64,000 nucleotides of DNA from Nocardioides cavernae (GCF_013410035.1 NZ_JACCBW010000004.1:62001-126000); one strand, 5' to 3'; positions 15,838 to 23,738 are shown, numbered from the stretch's first letter. Notes: generated by a model not told the origin, from the sequence alone. Translations and numbers: made by a program.

Positions 15838-18618
15838 ATGAGTGAACGCCCCACGCCGGACCTGGAGATCGTCGAGACGCGGGTCTACCGCGGCCCCAAC
15901 GTCTGGTCCTACGACAAGTCGATCCACCTCGTGGTCGACCTGGGCTCGCTCGAGCAGTTCCCCACCAACACCATCCCCGGCTTCACCGACGACCTGGTGC
16001 AGATGCTGCCCGGGCTGCGCGAGCACTCGTGCTCCCGGGGGCGCCGCGGCGGCTTCCTCGAGCGGCTCAACGAGGGCACCTGGCTCGGCCACGTCGCCGA
16101 GCACGTCGCGCTCGCGCTGCAGCAGCTCGTCGGCCACGACATCCGCCGCGGCAAGACCCGCCAGGTCAAGGGCGTCCCCGGCCGCTACAACATCGTCTAC
16201 GGCTACATCGAGGAGAACGTCGGCCTCACCGCCGGCCGGCTCGCCGTACGGCTGGTCAATCACCTCGTCGAGGGCGACCCGGACTTCGACTGGGAGACCG
16301 AGCGTGACGACTTCATCCGGCGCGCCGAGCGCACCGCGTTCGGGCCCTCGACCCAGGCCATCGTCGACGAGGCGGTCTCCCGCGACATCCCGTGGATCCG
16401 GCTCAACCAGTACTCCCTCGTCCAGCTCGGCCAGGGCGTCCACGCCAAGCGGATCCGCGCGACGATGACCAGCGAGACGTCGTCGATCGCCGTCGACATC
16501 GCCTCCGACAAGGACCTCACCACCAAGCTCCTCGGCGCGGCCGGGCTCCCCGTGCCCAAGCAGGAGTCGATCCGCACCGAGGAGGGCGCGGTCGCCGCCG
16601 CCCGCCGCATCGGCTACCCCGTCGTGCTGAAGCCCCTCGACGGCAACCACGGCCGCGGCGTGTGCCTCGACCTGCAGAGCGAGGAGGACGTACGCGCGGC
16701 GTTCCCCGTCGCGGCGGAGCAGTCGCGCCGCGGCAACGTCATCGTCGAGTCGTTCGTCACCGGCAAGGACTACCGCTGCCTCATCATCGACGGCCGGATG
16801 GTCGCGATCGCCGAGCGCGTCCCCGCCTCGGTGACCGGCGACGGGACGTCGACGGTCCAGGAGCTCGTCGACCTCACCAACGCCGACCCGCGCCGCGGGG
16901 TGGGCCACGAGAAGGTGCTCACCCGGATCAAGGTCGACGACGCCGCCGTCGAGGTGCTGGCCGACCAGGGGCACACGCTCGAGTCCGTCCCGGCGGAGGG
17001 CGAGATGGTCAAGCTCGCGCTCACCGGCAACATGTCGACCGGCGGCATCTCGATCGACCGCACCTTCGAGGCCCACCCGGAGAACGTCGAGATCGCCGAG
17101 GAGGCCGCCCGCATGGTCGGCCTCGACATCGCCGGCATCGACTTCATCTGCCCCGACATCACCCAGCCCGTCCGCGAGACCGGCGGGGCGATCTGCGAGG
17201 TCAACGCGGCCCCCGGCTTCCGGATGCACACGCACCCGACGATCGGCGAGCCGCAGTTCATCGCGAAGCCGGTCGTCGACATGCTCTTCCCGCCCGGCGC
17301 CACGTCGCGGATCCCGATCGTCGCGGTGACCGGCACCAACGGCAAGACCACCACCAGCCGGATGATCAGCCACATCTTCAAGGGGATGGGCCGCAAGGTC
17401 GGCATGACGTCCACCGACGGCGTCGTGATCGACGAGCGCCTCCTCATCCGCGCCGACGCCTCGGGCCCGCGGTCGGCCCGCATGGTGCTGCAGAACCCGC
17501 GCGTCGACTTCGCCGTCTTCGAGGTCGCCCGCGGTGGCATCCTCCGCGAGGGCCTGGGCTACGAGCGCAACGACGTCGCCGTGGTCCTCAACGTGCAGCC
17601 CGACCACCTCGGGCTGCGCGGCATCGACACGGTCGAGCAGCTCGCCGACGTCAAGGCCGTCATCGTCGAGGCGGTGCCGCGCGACGGCCACGCCGTGCTC
17701 AACGCCGACGACCCGCTGGTGCGCGAGATGCGCCGCAAGTGCTCGGGCCAGGTCGTGTGGTTCTCGATGGACGAGCCCGGCAGCGAGACGCGCGAGATGA
17801 TCGACGCGCACTGCCGCCGGGGCGGCAAGGCCATCGTGCTCGACCCGAGCGAGCGCGGCGAGATGATGGTCGTGCTGCACGGCCGCCGCTCGATGCAGCT
17901 CGCGTGGACGCACCTGCTGCCCGCGACCTTCAACGGTCGCGCCCGGATGAACGTGCAGAACTCCCTCGCGGCCGCCGCCGCGGCCTTCGCGGCCGGCGCG
18001 CCGCTGCACGACATCCGGCAGGGCTTGCGCACCTTCTCGACCAACTACTACCTCTCCCCCGGACGCCTCAACGAGGTCGAGGTCAACGGCGTCAACGTCA
18101 TCGTCGACTACTGCCACAACGCGCCCGGCATGCGGATGCTCGGCGACTTCGTGGACCGCGTCGGCGAGTCGCTCGAGTCCTCCCACGACCTCGCCCGGCC
18201 GTCGCGCATCGGCATCATCGCCACCGCCGGCGACCGCCGCGACCAGGACATGCGCGAGCTCGGCGAGATCGCCGCCCAGCACTTCGACGTCTGCATCGTC
18301 CGCGAGGACGTCGCGCTCCGTGGCCGTCAGCGCGGCGAGGTGGCGGCACTGGTGCTCGAGGGCGTCCACTCCGCGATGGCGGCGGGCGCCCGCTGCAAGC
18401 AGGCGGAGCTGGTGCTGGAGGAGATCGAGGCCGTACGCCACGCGATGAGCCGCGCCAACCGCGGCGACCTCGTCGTGGTCTGCGTCGACAAGCACGCCGA
18501 GGTGATGTCGGAGCTGGAGAACTGGTCCGACCAGGCGTACGCCGGCGCCGGGGCGTCGTCGGAGGCGCCGGCCGCCGACCCCGACTTCACCCCGCCCGTC
18601 GAAGAGCCGGCTGAGTGA
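15838..18618 (+). CDS. cphA: Cyanophycin synthetase
   Basis: CphA polymerises aspartate and arginine into cyanophycin, using ATP and no ribosome. The 926 residues contain the N-terminal domain (VETRVYRGPNVW), an ATP-grasp domain at about 210-480 (VVLKPLDGNHGRGVCLDL) which adds aspartate, and a Mur-ligase-like domain from about 490 with the P-loop VAVTGTNGKTTTSRM, which adds arginine. All three are intact in length. GGGAGACATCC precedes the ATG. The downstream cupin gene overlaps its stop. A second, shorter CphA-like ligase faces it from the opposite strand. Confidence 0.96.
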   Translation: MSERPTPDLEIVETRVYRGPNVWSYDKSIHLVVDLGSLEQFPTNTIPGFTDDLVQMLPGLREHSCSRGRRGGFLERLNEGTWLGHVAEHVALALQQLVGHDIRRGKTRQVKGVPGRYNIVYGYIEENVGLTAGRLAVRLVNHLVEGDPDFDWETERDDFIRRAERTAFGPSTQAIVDEAVSRDIPWIRLNQYSLVQLGQGVHAKRIRATMTSETSSIAVDIASDKDLTTKLLGAAGLPVPKQESIRTEEGAVAAARRIGYPVVLKPLDGNHGRGVCLDLQSEEDVRAAFPVAAEQSRRGNVIVESFVTGKDYRCLIIDGRMVAIAERVPASVTGDGTSTVQELVDLTNADPRRGVGHEKVLTRIKVDDAAVEVLADQGHTLESVPAEGEMVKLALTGNMSTGGISIDRTFEAHPENVEIAEEAARMVGLDIAGIDFICPDITQPVRETGGAICEVNAAPGFRMHTHPTIGEPQFIAKPVVDMLFPPGATSRIPIVAVTGTNGKTTTSRMISHIFKGMGRKVGMTSTDGVVIDERLLIRADASGPRSARMVLQNPRVDFAVFEVARGGILREGLGYERNDVAVVLNVQPDHLGLRGIDTVEQLADVKAVIVEAVPRDGHAVLNADDPLVREMRRKCSGQVVWFSMDEPGSETREMIDAHCRRGGKAIVLDPSERGEMMVVLHGRRSMQLAWTHLLPATFNGRARMNVQNSLAAAAAAFAAGAPLHDIRQGLRTFSTNYYLSPGRLNEVEVNGVNVIVDYCHNAPGMRMLGDFVDRVGESLESSHDLARPSRIGIIATAGDRRDQDMRELGEIAAQHFDVCIVREDVALRGRQRGEVAALVLEGVHSAMAAGARCKQAELVLEEIEAVRHAMSRANRGDLVVVCVDKHAEVMSELENWSDQAYAGAGASSEAPAADPDFTPPVEEPAE

Positions 18619-18980
18619 GGGTCCTCGACCTCGCCGGACTGCCCCACCGGTCCGTCGAGGCACACGGCAGCCGGGGCTTCTCCGTCGGCGCGTTCGGCCT
18701 CGGCGCGGACACCCACCTCGTCGCGGTCACGCTCGTCCCGGGCGGGGTCATCGGGCGTCACCCAGCGCTGGCTCGCCAGCTGCTGGTGGTGCTGTCCGGC
18801 GAGGCCGAGGTCAGCGGCGCCGAGCTCGACGTGCGCCGCATCGGACCGGGCCAGGGCGCCGTGTGGGAGACCGGCGAGGTCCACGAGACGCGTTCCCCTG
18901 CTGGCATGACCGGGATCATCGTCGAGGGCGACCTCGACATCGGTGCGCCCGGTGAGCAGGTGGACCCCGGCGACGTCTAG
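18615..18980 (+). CDS. Small cupin-like protein coupled to cphA
   Basis: The 121-residue protein has a single cupin-type beta-barrel pattern (VAVTLVPGGVIGRHPALARQ, then LLVVLSGEAEVSG and GQGAVWETGEVHETRS). The first histidine and the late VHE could bind a metal, but the full cupin motif is not present. Its GTG start overlaps the cphA stop by 4 nt (GTGA), so it is translated together with cphA. A function in cyanophycin metabolism is only inferred from this linkage. Confidence 0.72.
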   Translation: MRVLDLAGLPHRSVEAHGSRGFSVGAFGLGADTHLVAVTLVPGGVIGRHPALARQLLVVLSGEAEVSGAELDVRRIGPGQGAVWETGEVHETRSPAGMTGIIVEGDLDIGAPGEQVDPGDV

Positions 18981-19039
18981 GTCCGTCGCGCGCCGCGGGT
19001 CCCACGCCCCGGCCTCCCGAGGACGGCGCGCGGGCGTAC

Positions 19040-19381
19040 GGGCGGTGCGTGACGCACGTTTTCGCCCCGCAGAACGTGGCTCACTCACCGCCCAGCGCCG
19101 GGCGGGCGTACGGGCGGTGCGTGACGCACGTTCTCGGCCGCCAGAACCTGCCTCACTCACCGCCCAGCGTCGGACGGGCGTACGGGCGGTGCGTGACGCA
19201 CGTTCTCGGCCGCCAGAACCTGCCTCACTCACCGCCCAGCGGCGGGCCGGCGTACGGGCGGTGCGTGAGCCACATTTTCGACCCGCAGAACCTGCCTCAC
19301 TCACCGCCCACCGGCGGGCGGGCGTACGGGCGGTGCGTGACGCACGTTCTCGGCCGCCAGAACCTGCCTCACTCACCGCCC
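19040..19381. repeat. Five tandem 72-bp units, each a 54-nt imperfect hairpin
   Basis: Units start at 19040, 19112, 19184, 19256 and 19328. Each has 54 nt that fold into two 23-nt arms (20 of 23 positions pair in units 2, 3 and 5), closing on an 8-nt loop such as CGGCCGCC, followed by an 18-nt spacer ending GGGCGTAC or GGCGTAC. The outer arm is GGGCGGTGCGTGA against TCACTCACCGCCC. Units 2, 3 and 5 are nearly identical, and units 1 and 4 differ mainly in the inner arm and loop (TTTTCGNCCCGCAGAA). The array fills most of the gene-free stretch 18981-19372 between convergent genes, and the last unit overlaps the end of the Mur ligase gene. Confidence 0.95.
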
Positions 19382-21076
19382 CGCGGCGCGCACCTTCGCC
19401 GAGAGGATCTCGGGGCTGTCCGGGGTGCCACCGTGGGCGGCGATCCAGTCGTACGCCTGCTGCCGCTCGGCGTGGCACATGAGGCCGACGACGTCGCCGG
19501 GCCGGGCCCGGGCGACGAGCGCGGCGAGGCACTCCACCTCGGTCTCGTAGGTGTCGATGTCGGTGACGCCCACGCGCGCGGCCCCGGCACGCAGCAGGGC
19601 GTCGATCTCCTCCATCGTGCGACCGCGCAGGTAGTGCGCCTTGTGGCCGATGGCGACCACGTCGCTGCCCTTGGCGCCGATCTCGCCCAGCGCGTCGATC
19701 AGCTCGTCGGTGCGGTCCCCCACGGCGCCGAGGCCGAGGAGCAGGCGCGCCCCGGGACGGCGTACGCCCGACATGATCTCGAGCAGCGCCTCGAGGCCGG
19801 CCTCGTTGTGGGCCAGGTCCATGACCACCGAGACGCCCTCGCCGCCGGAGGCCGGCAGCGAGAAGAAGTTCATCCGGCCCGGGTTGTGCTCGGCGTCGGG
19901 GCGGAACGAGCGCAGGCCCTCGACCACGCGCTCGCGCGGCAGCCCGATCGCGAGGGCGGCGGAGGCGGCGGCGAGGGCGTTCTCGATGTTGAAGCGGGAC
20001 AGCCCGGCCAGGGTCATCGGCACGTCGACCAGCTCGACGAGCGGGTCGGGGTCGGCGCCGGGCCGCAGCACGGTGATCCAGCCGTCGATGACGGTCGTCG
20101 CGCGTCCTCCGCCGTGGCCCAGCACCTCGCGGACCGCCGGCGAGTCCGGGTCGCGGCTGAACACCCACGGCTGCGCCTGCACGACCGACTGCATCGCGAG
20201 GACACGGGGGTCGTCGCCGTTGAGCACCGCCCAGCCGTCCTTGCGGGTGATCCGCGGGACGACGGACTTCACCTCGGCGAGCTGGTCGACGGTGTCGATC
20301 CCCTGCATCCCGAGGTGGTCGGCCGTCACGTTGGTCACGACCGACACGTCGTTGCGGGTCACGCCGATGCCCTTGAGCAGGATGCCCCCGCGGGCGGTCT
20401 CGGTGACGGCGAGCTGGACCCCCTCGAGCCCCAGCGCGCGCCCGGCGCCGGACGGGCCCGAGTAGTCGCCCGCCTCGACGAGCACGCCGTCGCGGTAGAC
20501 ACCGTCGGTGTTGGACCAGCCGACCACCAGGCCGCTCGTGCGCGCGACGTGGGCGATCATCCGGCTCGTCGTGGTCTTGCCGTTGGTGCCCGTGACCGCG
20601 ACCACCGGGATCGACGGGGTGATCGTGGTGGGGCGGTCGCCCCGAGGAGCCGCGGCGACCTGCGCGGCGGCTGTGCTGACGGCTGCGTCCACGTCGGGGG
20701 CCGGCAGGGCGTCGAGGACGTGCGCGACGGCCTCGCCCAGCGCCCGCGCCCGCCCGCGGTTGCGCCACGGGAACGCGACCACGACGACGTCGGGGTCGGA
20801 GGTCGGGCGTACGCGCACCGCGAGGCGGCGCGTGCCGGCCTCGCTCGCGACCGCCCGCACGAGCCGCTCCACCGCGCGCAGCGCGAACCGCTGCCGGAAG
20901 CCCGACCCGGCCGCCCCCGGGCGGGTGGTCCGCAGACCGATCCGCCGGGCGAAGCGCAGCACCGGCTCCTCGCCGGCCTCGGTGATGGTCGAGACGTCGA
21001 GCGTGAGCTTGACCGCGGCGCGAGGGAAGTAGAGGTTCGGTCCTTCGAGGATGCGCAGCTCGACGAGTGAGGTCAC
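19373..21076 (-). CDS. CphA-like Mur ligase family protein lacking the ATP-grasp domain
   Basis: The 567-residue protein starts like CphA (LVELRILEGPNLYFPR) and keeps a CphA-type N-terminal domain of about 150 residues. It then passes directly into a Mur ligase with P-loop VAVTGTNGKTTTSRM (about residues 157-170), ETARGGILLKG and NVTADHLGMQGIDTVDQLAEVK. These segments align closely with the Mur half of the neighbouring CphA (VAVTGTNGKTTTSRM, VARGGILREG, NVQPDHLGLRGIDTVEQLADVK). The ATP-grasp module is absent. It probably makes an amide bond on an acidic substrate, but the substrate is unknown. A TAGTTT box ends 6 nt before the GTG. The stop lies in the last copy of the 72-bp repeat. Confidence 0.85.
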   Translation of the reverse strand: MTSLVELRILEGPNLYFPRAAVKLTLDVSTITEAGEEPVLRFARRIGLRTTRPGAAGSGFRQRFALRAVERLVRAVASEAGTRRLAVRVRPTSDPDVVVVAFPWRNRGRARALGEAVAHVLDALPAPDVDAAVSTAAAQVAAAPRGDRPTTITPSIPVVAVTGTNGKTTTSRMIAHVARTSGLVVGWSNTDGVYRDGVLVEAGDYSGPSGAGRALGLEGVQLAVTETARGGILLKGIGVTRNDVSVVTNVTADHLGMQGIDTVDQLAEVKSVVPRITRKDGWAVLNGDDPRVLAMQSVVQAQPWVFSRDPDSPAVREVLGHGGGRATTVIDGWITVLRPGADPDPLVELVDVPMTLAGLSRFNIENALAAASAALAIGLPRERVVEGLRSFRPDAEHNPGRMNFFSLPASGGEGVSVVMDLAHNEAGLEALLEIMSGVRRPGARLLLGLGAVGDRTDELIDALGEIGAKGSDVVAIGHKAHYLRGRTMEEIDALLRAGAARVGVTDIDTYETEVECLAALVARARPGDVVGLMCHAERQQAYDWIAAHGGTPDSPEILSAKVRAAGR

Positions 21077-21082
21077 CCGGGG

Positions 21083-21088
21083 AAACTA
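21083..21088 (-). promoter_or_regulatory. -10 box of a leaderless promoter (CphA-like ligase)
   Basis: TAGTTT on the minus strand, 6 nt before the GTG at 21076. Confidence 0.6.
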
Positions 21089-21106
21089 GCGGATCTCAGG
21101 ACCCGT

Positions 21107-21877
21107 TCAGAGGCCCATCGCGTGGAAGCCACCGTCGACGTGGACGATCTCGCCCGTCGTCGCCGGGAAGAAGTCGCTCAGCAGGGCGCACACGGCCCGG
21201 GCGGTCGGGGTGTGGTCGGTCTCGTCCCAGCCGAGCGGGGCGCGGTCCTTCCACGACGACTCGAGGTCCTCGAAGCCGGGGATCGCCTTCGCGGCCAGCG
21301 TCTTGAGCGGGCCGGCCGACACGAGGTTGCAGCGGATGCCCTCGGGACCCAGGTCGCGCGCGAGGTAGCGGGAGGTGTTCTCGAGCGCCGCCTTCGCCAC
21401 GCCCATCCAGTCGTACGCCGGCCACGCCGTGGTCGCGTCGAAGGTCAGCCCGACGATCGATCCGCCGGGCTGCATGAGCGGCTTCGTCGCGACGGCGAGC
21501 GACTTGAGGGAGTACGCCGAGACCTGCACGGCCTGCGCCACGTCGTCCCAGGGGCCCTCCATGAACTTGCCGCCCAGCAGGGTCTCCGGGTTGCCGTACG
21601 CGATCGAGTGCACGACACCGTCGAGGCCGTCGACGTGCTCGCGCACCTGGTCGGCGAGGCCGGCGAGGTGGTCCTCGTCGGTCACGTCGAGCTCCAGCAC
21701 CGGCGGCTCCTGCGGGAGCCGCTTGGCGATCCGGCGGGTGATGCCGAGCGCGCGGCCGAAGTTGGAGATCAGCACCGTGGCGCCCTGCTCCTGGGCGACC
21801 CGGGCGGTCGCGAAGCCGATCGAGCTGTCCATCGTGACGCCGGCGACGAGGATGCGCTTGCCGTCGAGGATTCCCAT
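21107..21877 (-). CDS. fabI: Enoyl-ACP reductase (FabI/InhA type)
   Basis: NADH-dependent enoyl-ACP reductase performing the last step of each fatty-acid elongation cycle. The 256 residues start MGILDGKRILVAGVTMDSSIGFATA, the cofactor site of the FabI/InhA group, and contain QVSAYSLKSLAVATKPLM with the catalytic Tyr/Lys region WMGVAKAALENTSRYLA. The end TGEIVHVDGGFHAMGL is typical. It lies 31 nt downstream of fabG, as in the mycobacterial fabG1-inhA operon. GAGAAGG precedes the ATG. Confidence 0.95.
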   Translation of the reverse strand: MGILDGKRILVAGVTMDSSIGFATARVAQEQGATVLISNFGRALGITRRIAKRLPQEPPVLELDVTDEDHLAGLADQVREHVDGLDGVVHSIAYGNPETLLGGKFMEGPWDDVAQAVQVSAYSLKSLAVATKPLMQPGGSIVGLTFDATTAWPAYDWMGVAKAALENTSRYLARDLGPEGIRCNLVSAGPLKTLAAKAIPGFEDLESSWKDRAPLGWDETDHTPTARAVCALLSDFFPATTGEIVHVDGGFHAMGL

Positions 21878-21908
21878 TGCGTGTGCCTTCTCTCGGGGTC
21901 GTAGGGGG

Positions 21909-22631
21909 TCAGTGGCCCATGCCGAGGCCGCCGTCGACCGGGATCACGGCCCCGGTGACGTAGGCCGCGCCGTCCGAGGCCAGCCAGGTGACCGCGGAGG
22001 CGACCTCGGTCGTCGAGGCGTACCGGCCGAGCGGGACCTGCGCCTTGATCATGGCCTTCTGGTCGTCGGTGAGGACGTCGGTCATGTCGGTCTCGACGAA
22101 GCCCGGCGAGACCACGTTGGTGGTGATGGAGCGGCTGCCGAGCTCACGGGCCAGCGAGCGGGCGAGGCCGACGAGCCCGGACTTGGAGGCCGCGTAATTG
22201 ACCTGGCCGGCCGAGCCGAGCAGGCCGACCACCGACGAGATCAGGATGATCCGTCCGCGACGCAGCCGCAGCATCCCCTTGGCCGCGCGCTTGGCGAGGC
22301 GGAAGGTCCCGGTGAGGTTGGTGTCGATCACCGAGGACCAGTCGTCCTCGCTCATCCGGAGCAGCAGGGTGTCCTTGGTGATGCCGGCGTTGGCGACGAG
22401 CACCTCGACCGGTCCGTGCGCCTCCTCGACCTGGGCGAAGGCCGCCTCGACGGCCTCCGGGTCGGTGATGTCGCAGCGGACGTCGAGGGCGCCCTCGGGG
22501 GCGCCGCCGTTGCGGGTCGTCACCGCGACCTTGTCGCCCTGGGCGATGAAGGCCTCGGCGATCGCACGGCCGATGCCGCGGTTGCCACCGGTGACCAGCA
22601 CGGAACGGGGGGTGCTCGGGTTCTCGCTCAC
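21909..22631 (-). CDS. fabG: 3-oxoacyl-ACP reductase
   Basis: A 240-residue SDR that reduces 3-oxoacyl-ACP with NADPH. Motifs are the Rossmann VTGGNRGIGRAIA, the NAG motif VLVANAGITKD, catalytic Ser in LISSVVG, and YAASKSGLVG with Tyr and Lys. The order fabG then fabI matches the actinobacterial FAS-II pair. TAGCGT ends 7 nt before the GTG at 22631, so the operon mRNA is probably leaderless. Confidence 0.93.
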   Translation of the reverse strand: MSENPSTPRSVLVTGGNRGIGRAIAEAFIAQGDKVAVTTRNGGAPEGALDVRCDITDPEAVEAAFAQVEEAHGPVEVLVANAGITKDTLLLRMSEDDWSSVIDTNLTGTFRLAKRAAKGMLRLRRGRIILISSVVGLLGSAGQVNYAASKSGLVGLARSLARELGSRSITTNVVSPGFVETDMTDVLTDDQKAMIKAQVPLGRYASTTEVASAVTWLASDGAAYVTGAVIPVDGGLGMGH

Positions 22632-22638
22632 GTGGCCG

Positions 22639-22644
22639 ACGCTA
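22639..22644 (-). promoter_or_regulatory. -10 box of a leaderless promoter (fabG-fabI operon)
   Basis: TAGCGT on the minus strand, 7 nt before the GTG at 22631. Confidence 0.6.
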
Positions 22645-22692
22645 GTGATTACTCGGGGGTACGCCGAAACAGGCCCGCCGCACGGGGAGCCG

Positions 22693-22905
22693 TCACTCGT
22701 CCTCGAGCCGGAAGCCGACCTTCATGCCGACCTGGAAGTGCTCGACCGCGCCGTCCTTGGCCTGGCCGCGGATCTGGGTGATCTCGAACCAGTCGATGTG
22801 GCGCAGCGTCTTGCCCGCCCGCTCGATGCCGTTGCGGACGGCCTGGTCGATGCCGTCCGGAGAGGTCCCGACGATCTCGGTGACGCGGTAGGTGCGGTTG
22901 GTCAT
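22693..22905 (-). CDS. Dodecin family flavin-binding protein
   Basis: The 70-residue protein matches dodecins, small proteins that assemble into hollow dodecamers and store flavins. The pattern TYRVTEIVGTSPDGIDQAVRNGI, the flavin-stacking tryptophan in HIDWFEI and the ending HFQVGMKVGFRLED are all present. It has a strong AGGAGGAG ribosome binding site and its own promoter region shared divergently with the DUF3099 gene (TAGTCT on the minus strand near 22957-22962). Confidence 0.93.
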   Translation of the reverse strand: MTNRTYRVTEIVGTSPDGIDQAVRNGIERAGKTLRHIDWFEITQIRGQAKDGAVEHFQVGMKVGFRLEDE

Positions 22906-22968
22906 GGGCTCCTCCTGCGGGCCGGCCGGCCGGGTCCGTCCCGGGCTGGTCTGCTGAGACTAGCGACG

Positions 22969-22974
22969 TAGGAT
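22969..22974 (+). promoter_or_regulatory. -10 box of a leaderless promoter (DUF3099 gene)
   Basis: TAGGAT ends 6 nt before the ATG at 22981. Confidence 0.65.
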
Positions 22975-22980
22975 CGAGAC

Positions 22981-23271
22981 ATGGCCAAGCAGGACGCGGT
23001 GCGCATCACGACCGCTCGCAGCAGCGCCGCCGCCGACATGCGCTCGCGGCAGTGGCGGTACGCGGTGTCCATGAGCATCCGCATGGTCTGCTTCTTGGCC
23101 GCCGTGATGGTCGGTCCCGGCATCCTGCGCTGGGTCCTCGTCGCCGGTGCGGTGTTCCTGCCGTTCCTCGCTGTCGTCATCGCCAACGCCAGCGACCAGC
23201 GCGACGACGGATTCACCTTGCCGAACGGCCAGTACACCCATGAACTGACGGCAAGGGACGACGAACGCTGA
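22981..23271 (+). CDS. DUF3099 membrane protein
   Basis: The 96-residue protein has a basic N terminus (RITTARSSAAADMRSRQWRY) and two membrane helices (about residues 29-46 and 51-68), the layout of actinobacterial DUF3099 proteins. Function unknown. Divergent from dodecin and followed by the 6C RNA. Confidence 0.85.
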   Translation: MAKQDAVRITTARSSAAADMRSRQWRYAVSMSIRMVCFLAAVMVGPGILRWVLVAGAVFLPFLAVVIANASDQRDDGFTLPNGQYTHELTARDDER

Positions 23272-23303
23272 GGAAAGTCCCGTCGAGACCGGCCCGGGGA
23301 TGT

Positions 23304-23332
23304 TTGGTTTTCATCCAGTCCCGTGCCATGAT
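23304..23332 (+). promoter_or_regulatory. Promoter of the 6C RNA
   Basis: TTGGTT (23304-23309), a 17-bp spacer, then CATGAT (23327-23332) resemble a vegetative -35/-10 pair. The expected start, about 7 nt downstream, falls at the base of the first hairpin. Confidence 0.55.
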
Positions 23333-23336
23333 CGCT

Positions 23337-23414
23337 GACGCGAACGCAGCATCCCCCGTCTGCGTGATCGCGTCGAGGTGCCGGACAGCTTCCCCCCGTG
23401 GCTGTCCGGCACCT
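23337..23414 (+). ncRNA. 6C RNA (two hairpins with C-run loops)
   Basis: Hairpin 1 (23337-23374) pairs GACGCG/CGCGTC and ACGCAG/CTGCGT around a loop holding CCCCC. Hairpin 2 (23376-23414) has a perfect 14-bp stem AGGTGCCGGACAGC / GCTGTCCGGCACCT around a loop holding CCCCCC. Two adjacent stem-loops with C-runs in the loops define the actinobacterial 6C small RNA (called B11 in mycobacteria), whose loops are thought to bind G-rich ribosome binding sites. A sigma70-like promoter precedes it at the right distance. No T tract follows hairpin 2. Confidence 0.85.
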
Positions 23415-23462
23415 CTCATGTGACGGCACCGACCTGCCCGACCCACCCCGGAGGTGAGCCCC

Positions 23463-23666
23463 GTGGAGCTCGACCGTGACATCTGCTCGGCCAAGGGCTG
23501 CCAGGCCGACGCCGTGTGGGACCTGCAGTGGAACAACCCCAAGATCCACACCCCCGAGCGCCGCAAGTCGTGGCTCGCGTGCGACGAGCACCGTCAGTCG
23601 CTGTCGGACTTCCTCGGAGCGCGCGGGTTCCTGAAGGACGTCGTGCCCCACCGGCCCGCCGGCTGA
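23463..23666 (+). CDS. Small conserved protein with CxxxxC and CDEH motifs
   Basis: This 67-residue protein carries CSAKGC near its N terminus and CDEH about 30 residues later, a spacing that could bind one zinc ion. Similar short actinobacterial proteins have sometimes been named acetone carboxylase, which their size makes implausible. The GTG at 23463 is preferred because GGAGGTGA lies 5 nt upstream; an in-frame GTG at 23454 overlaps that site. It sits just after the 6C RNA and could be read through from it. Confidence 0.7.
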   Translation: MELDRDICSAKGCQADAVWDLQWNNPKIHTPERRKSWLACDEHRQSLSDFLGARGFLKDVVPHRPAG

Positions 23667-23732
23667 CCCTGCGGACCCGCCACCTCGGCGACCAGTTCAC
23701 GCGTTCGCCGGACGCCCACCGCGAGGCGGACC

Positions 23733-23738
23733 TAGCGT
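23733..23738 (+). promoter_or_regulatory. Possible -10 box of the collagen-like gene
   Basis: TAGCGT about 50 nt before the ATG at 23788. Here the leader is long enough to carry the GAGGGG ribosome binding site. Confidence 0.4.

Noticed and set aside
14281..18663. A 1460-codon open frame on the minus strand across cphA and cphB
   Set aside because: It is antisense to two certain genes and reflects the strong third-position GC bias. Only its last 170 codons (the SixA-like gene) look like protein.
19040..19381. CRISPR array
   Set aside because: The repeated part (54 nt) is longer than the 18-nt spacers, the spacers are themselves similar, and there is no cas gene.
19049..21070. A frame translating the 72-bp repeats into a 24-residue repeat
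   Set aside because: The repeat period is divisible by three, so every frame looks repetitive; the frame then continues antisense through the Mur ligase. The hairpin symmetry explains the sequence better.
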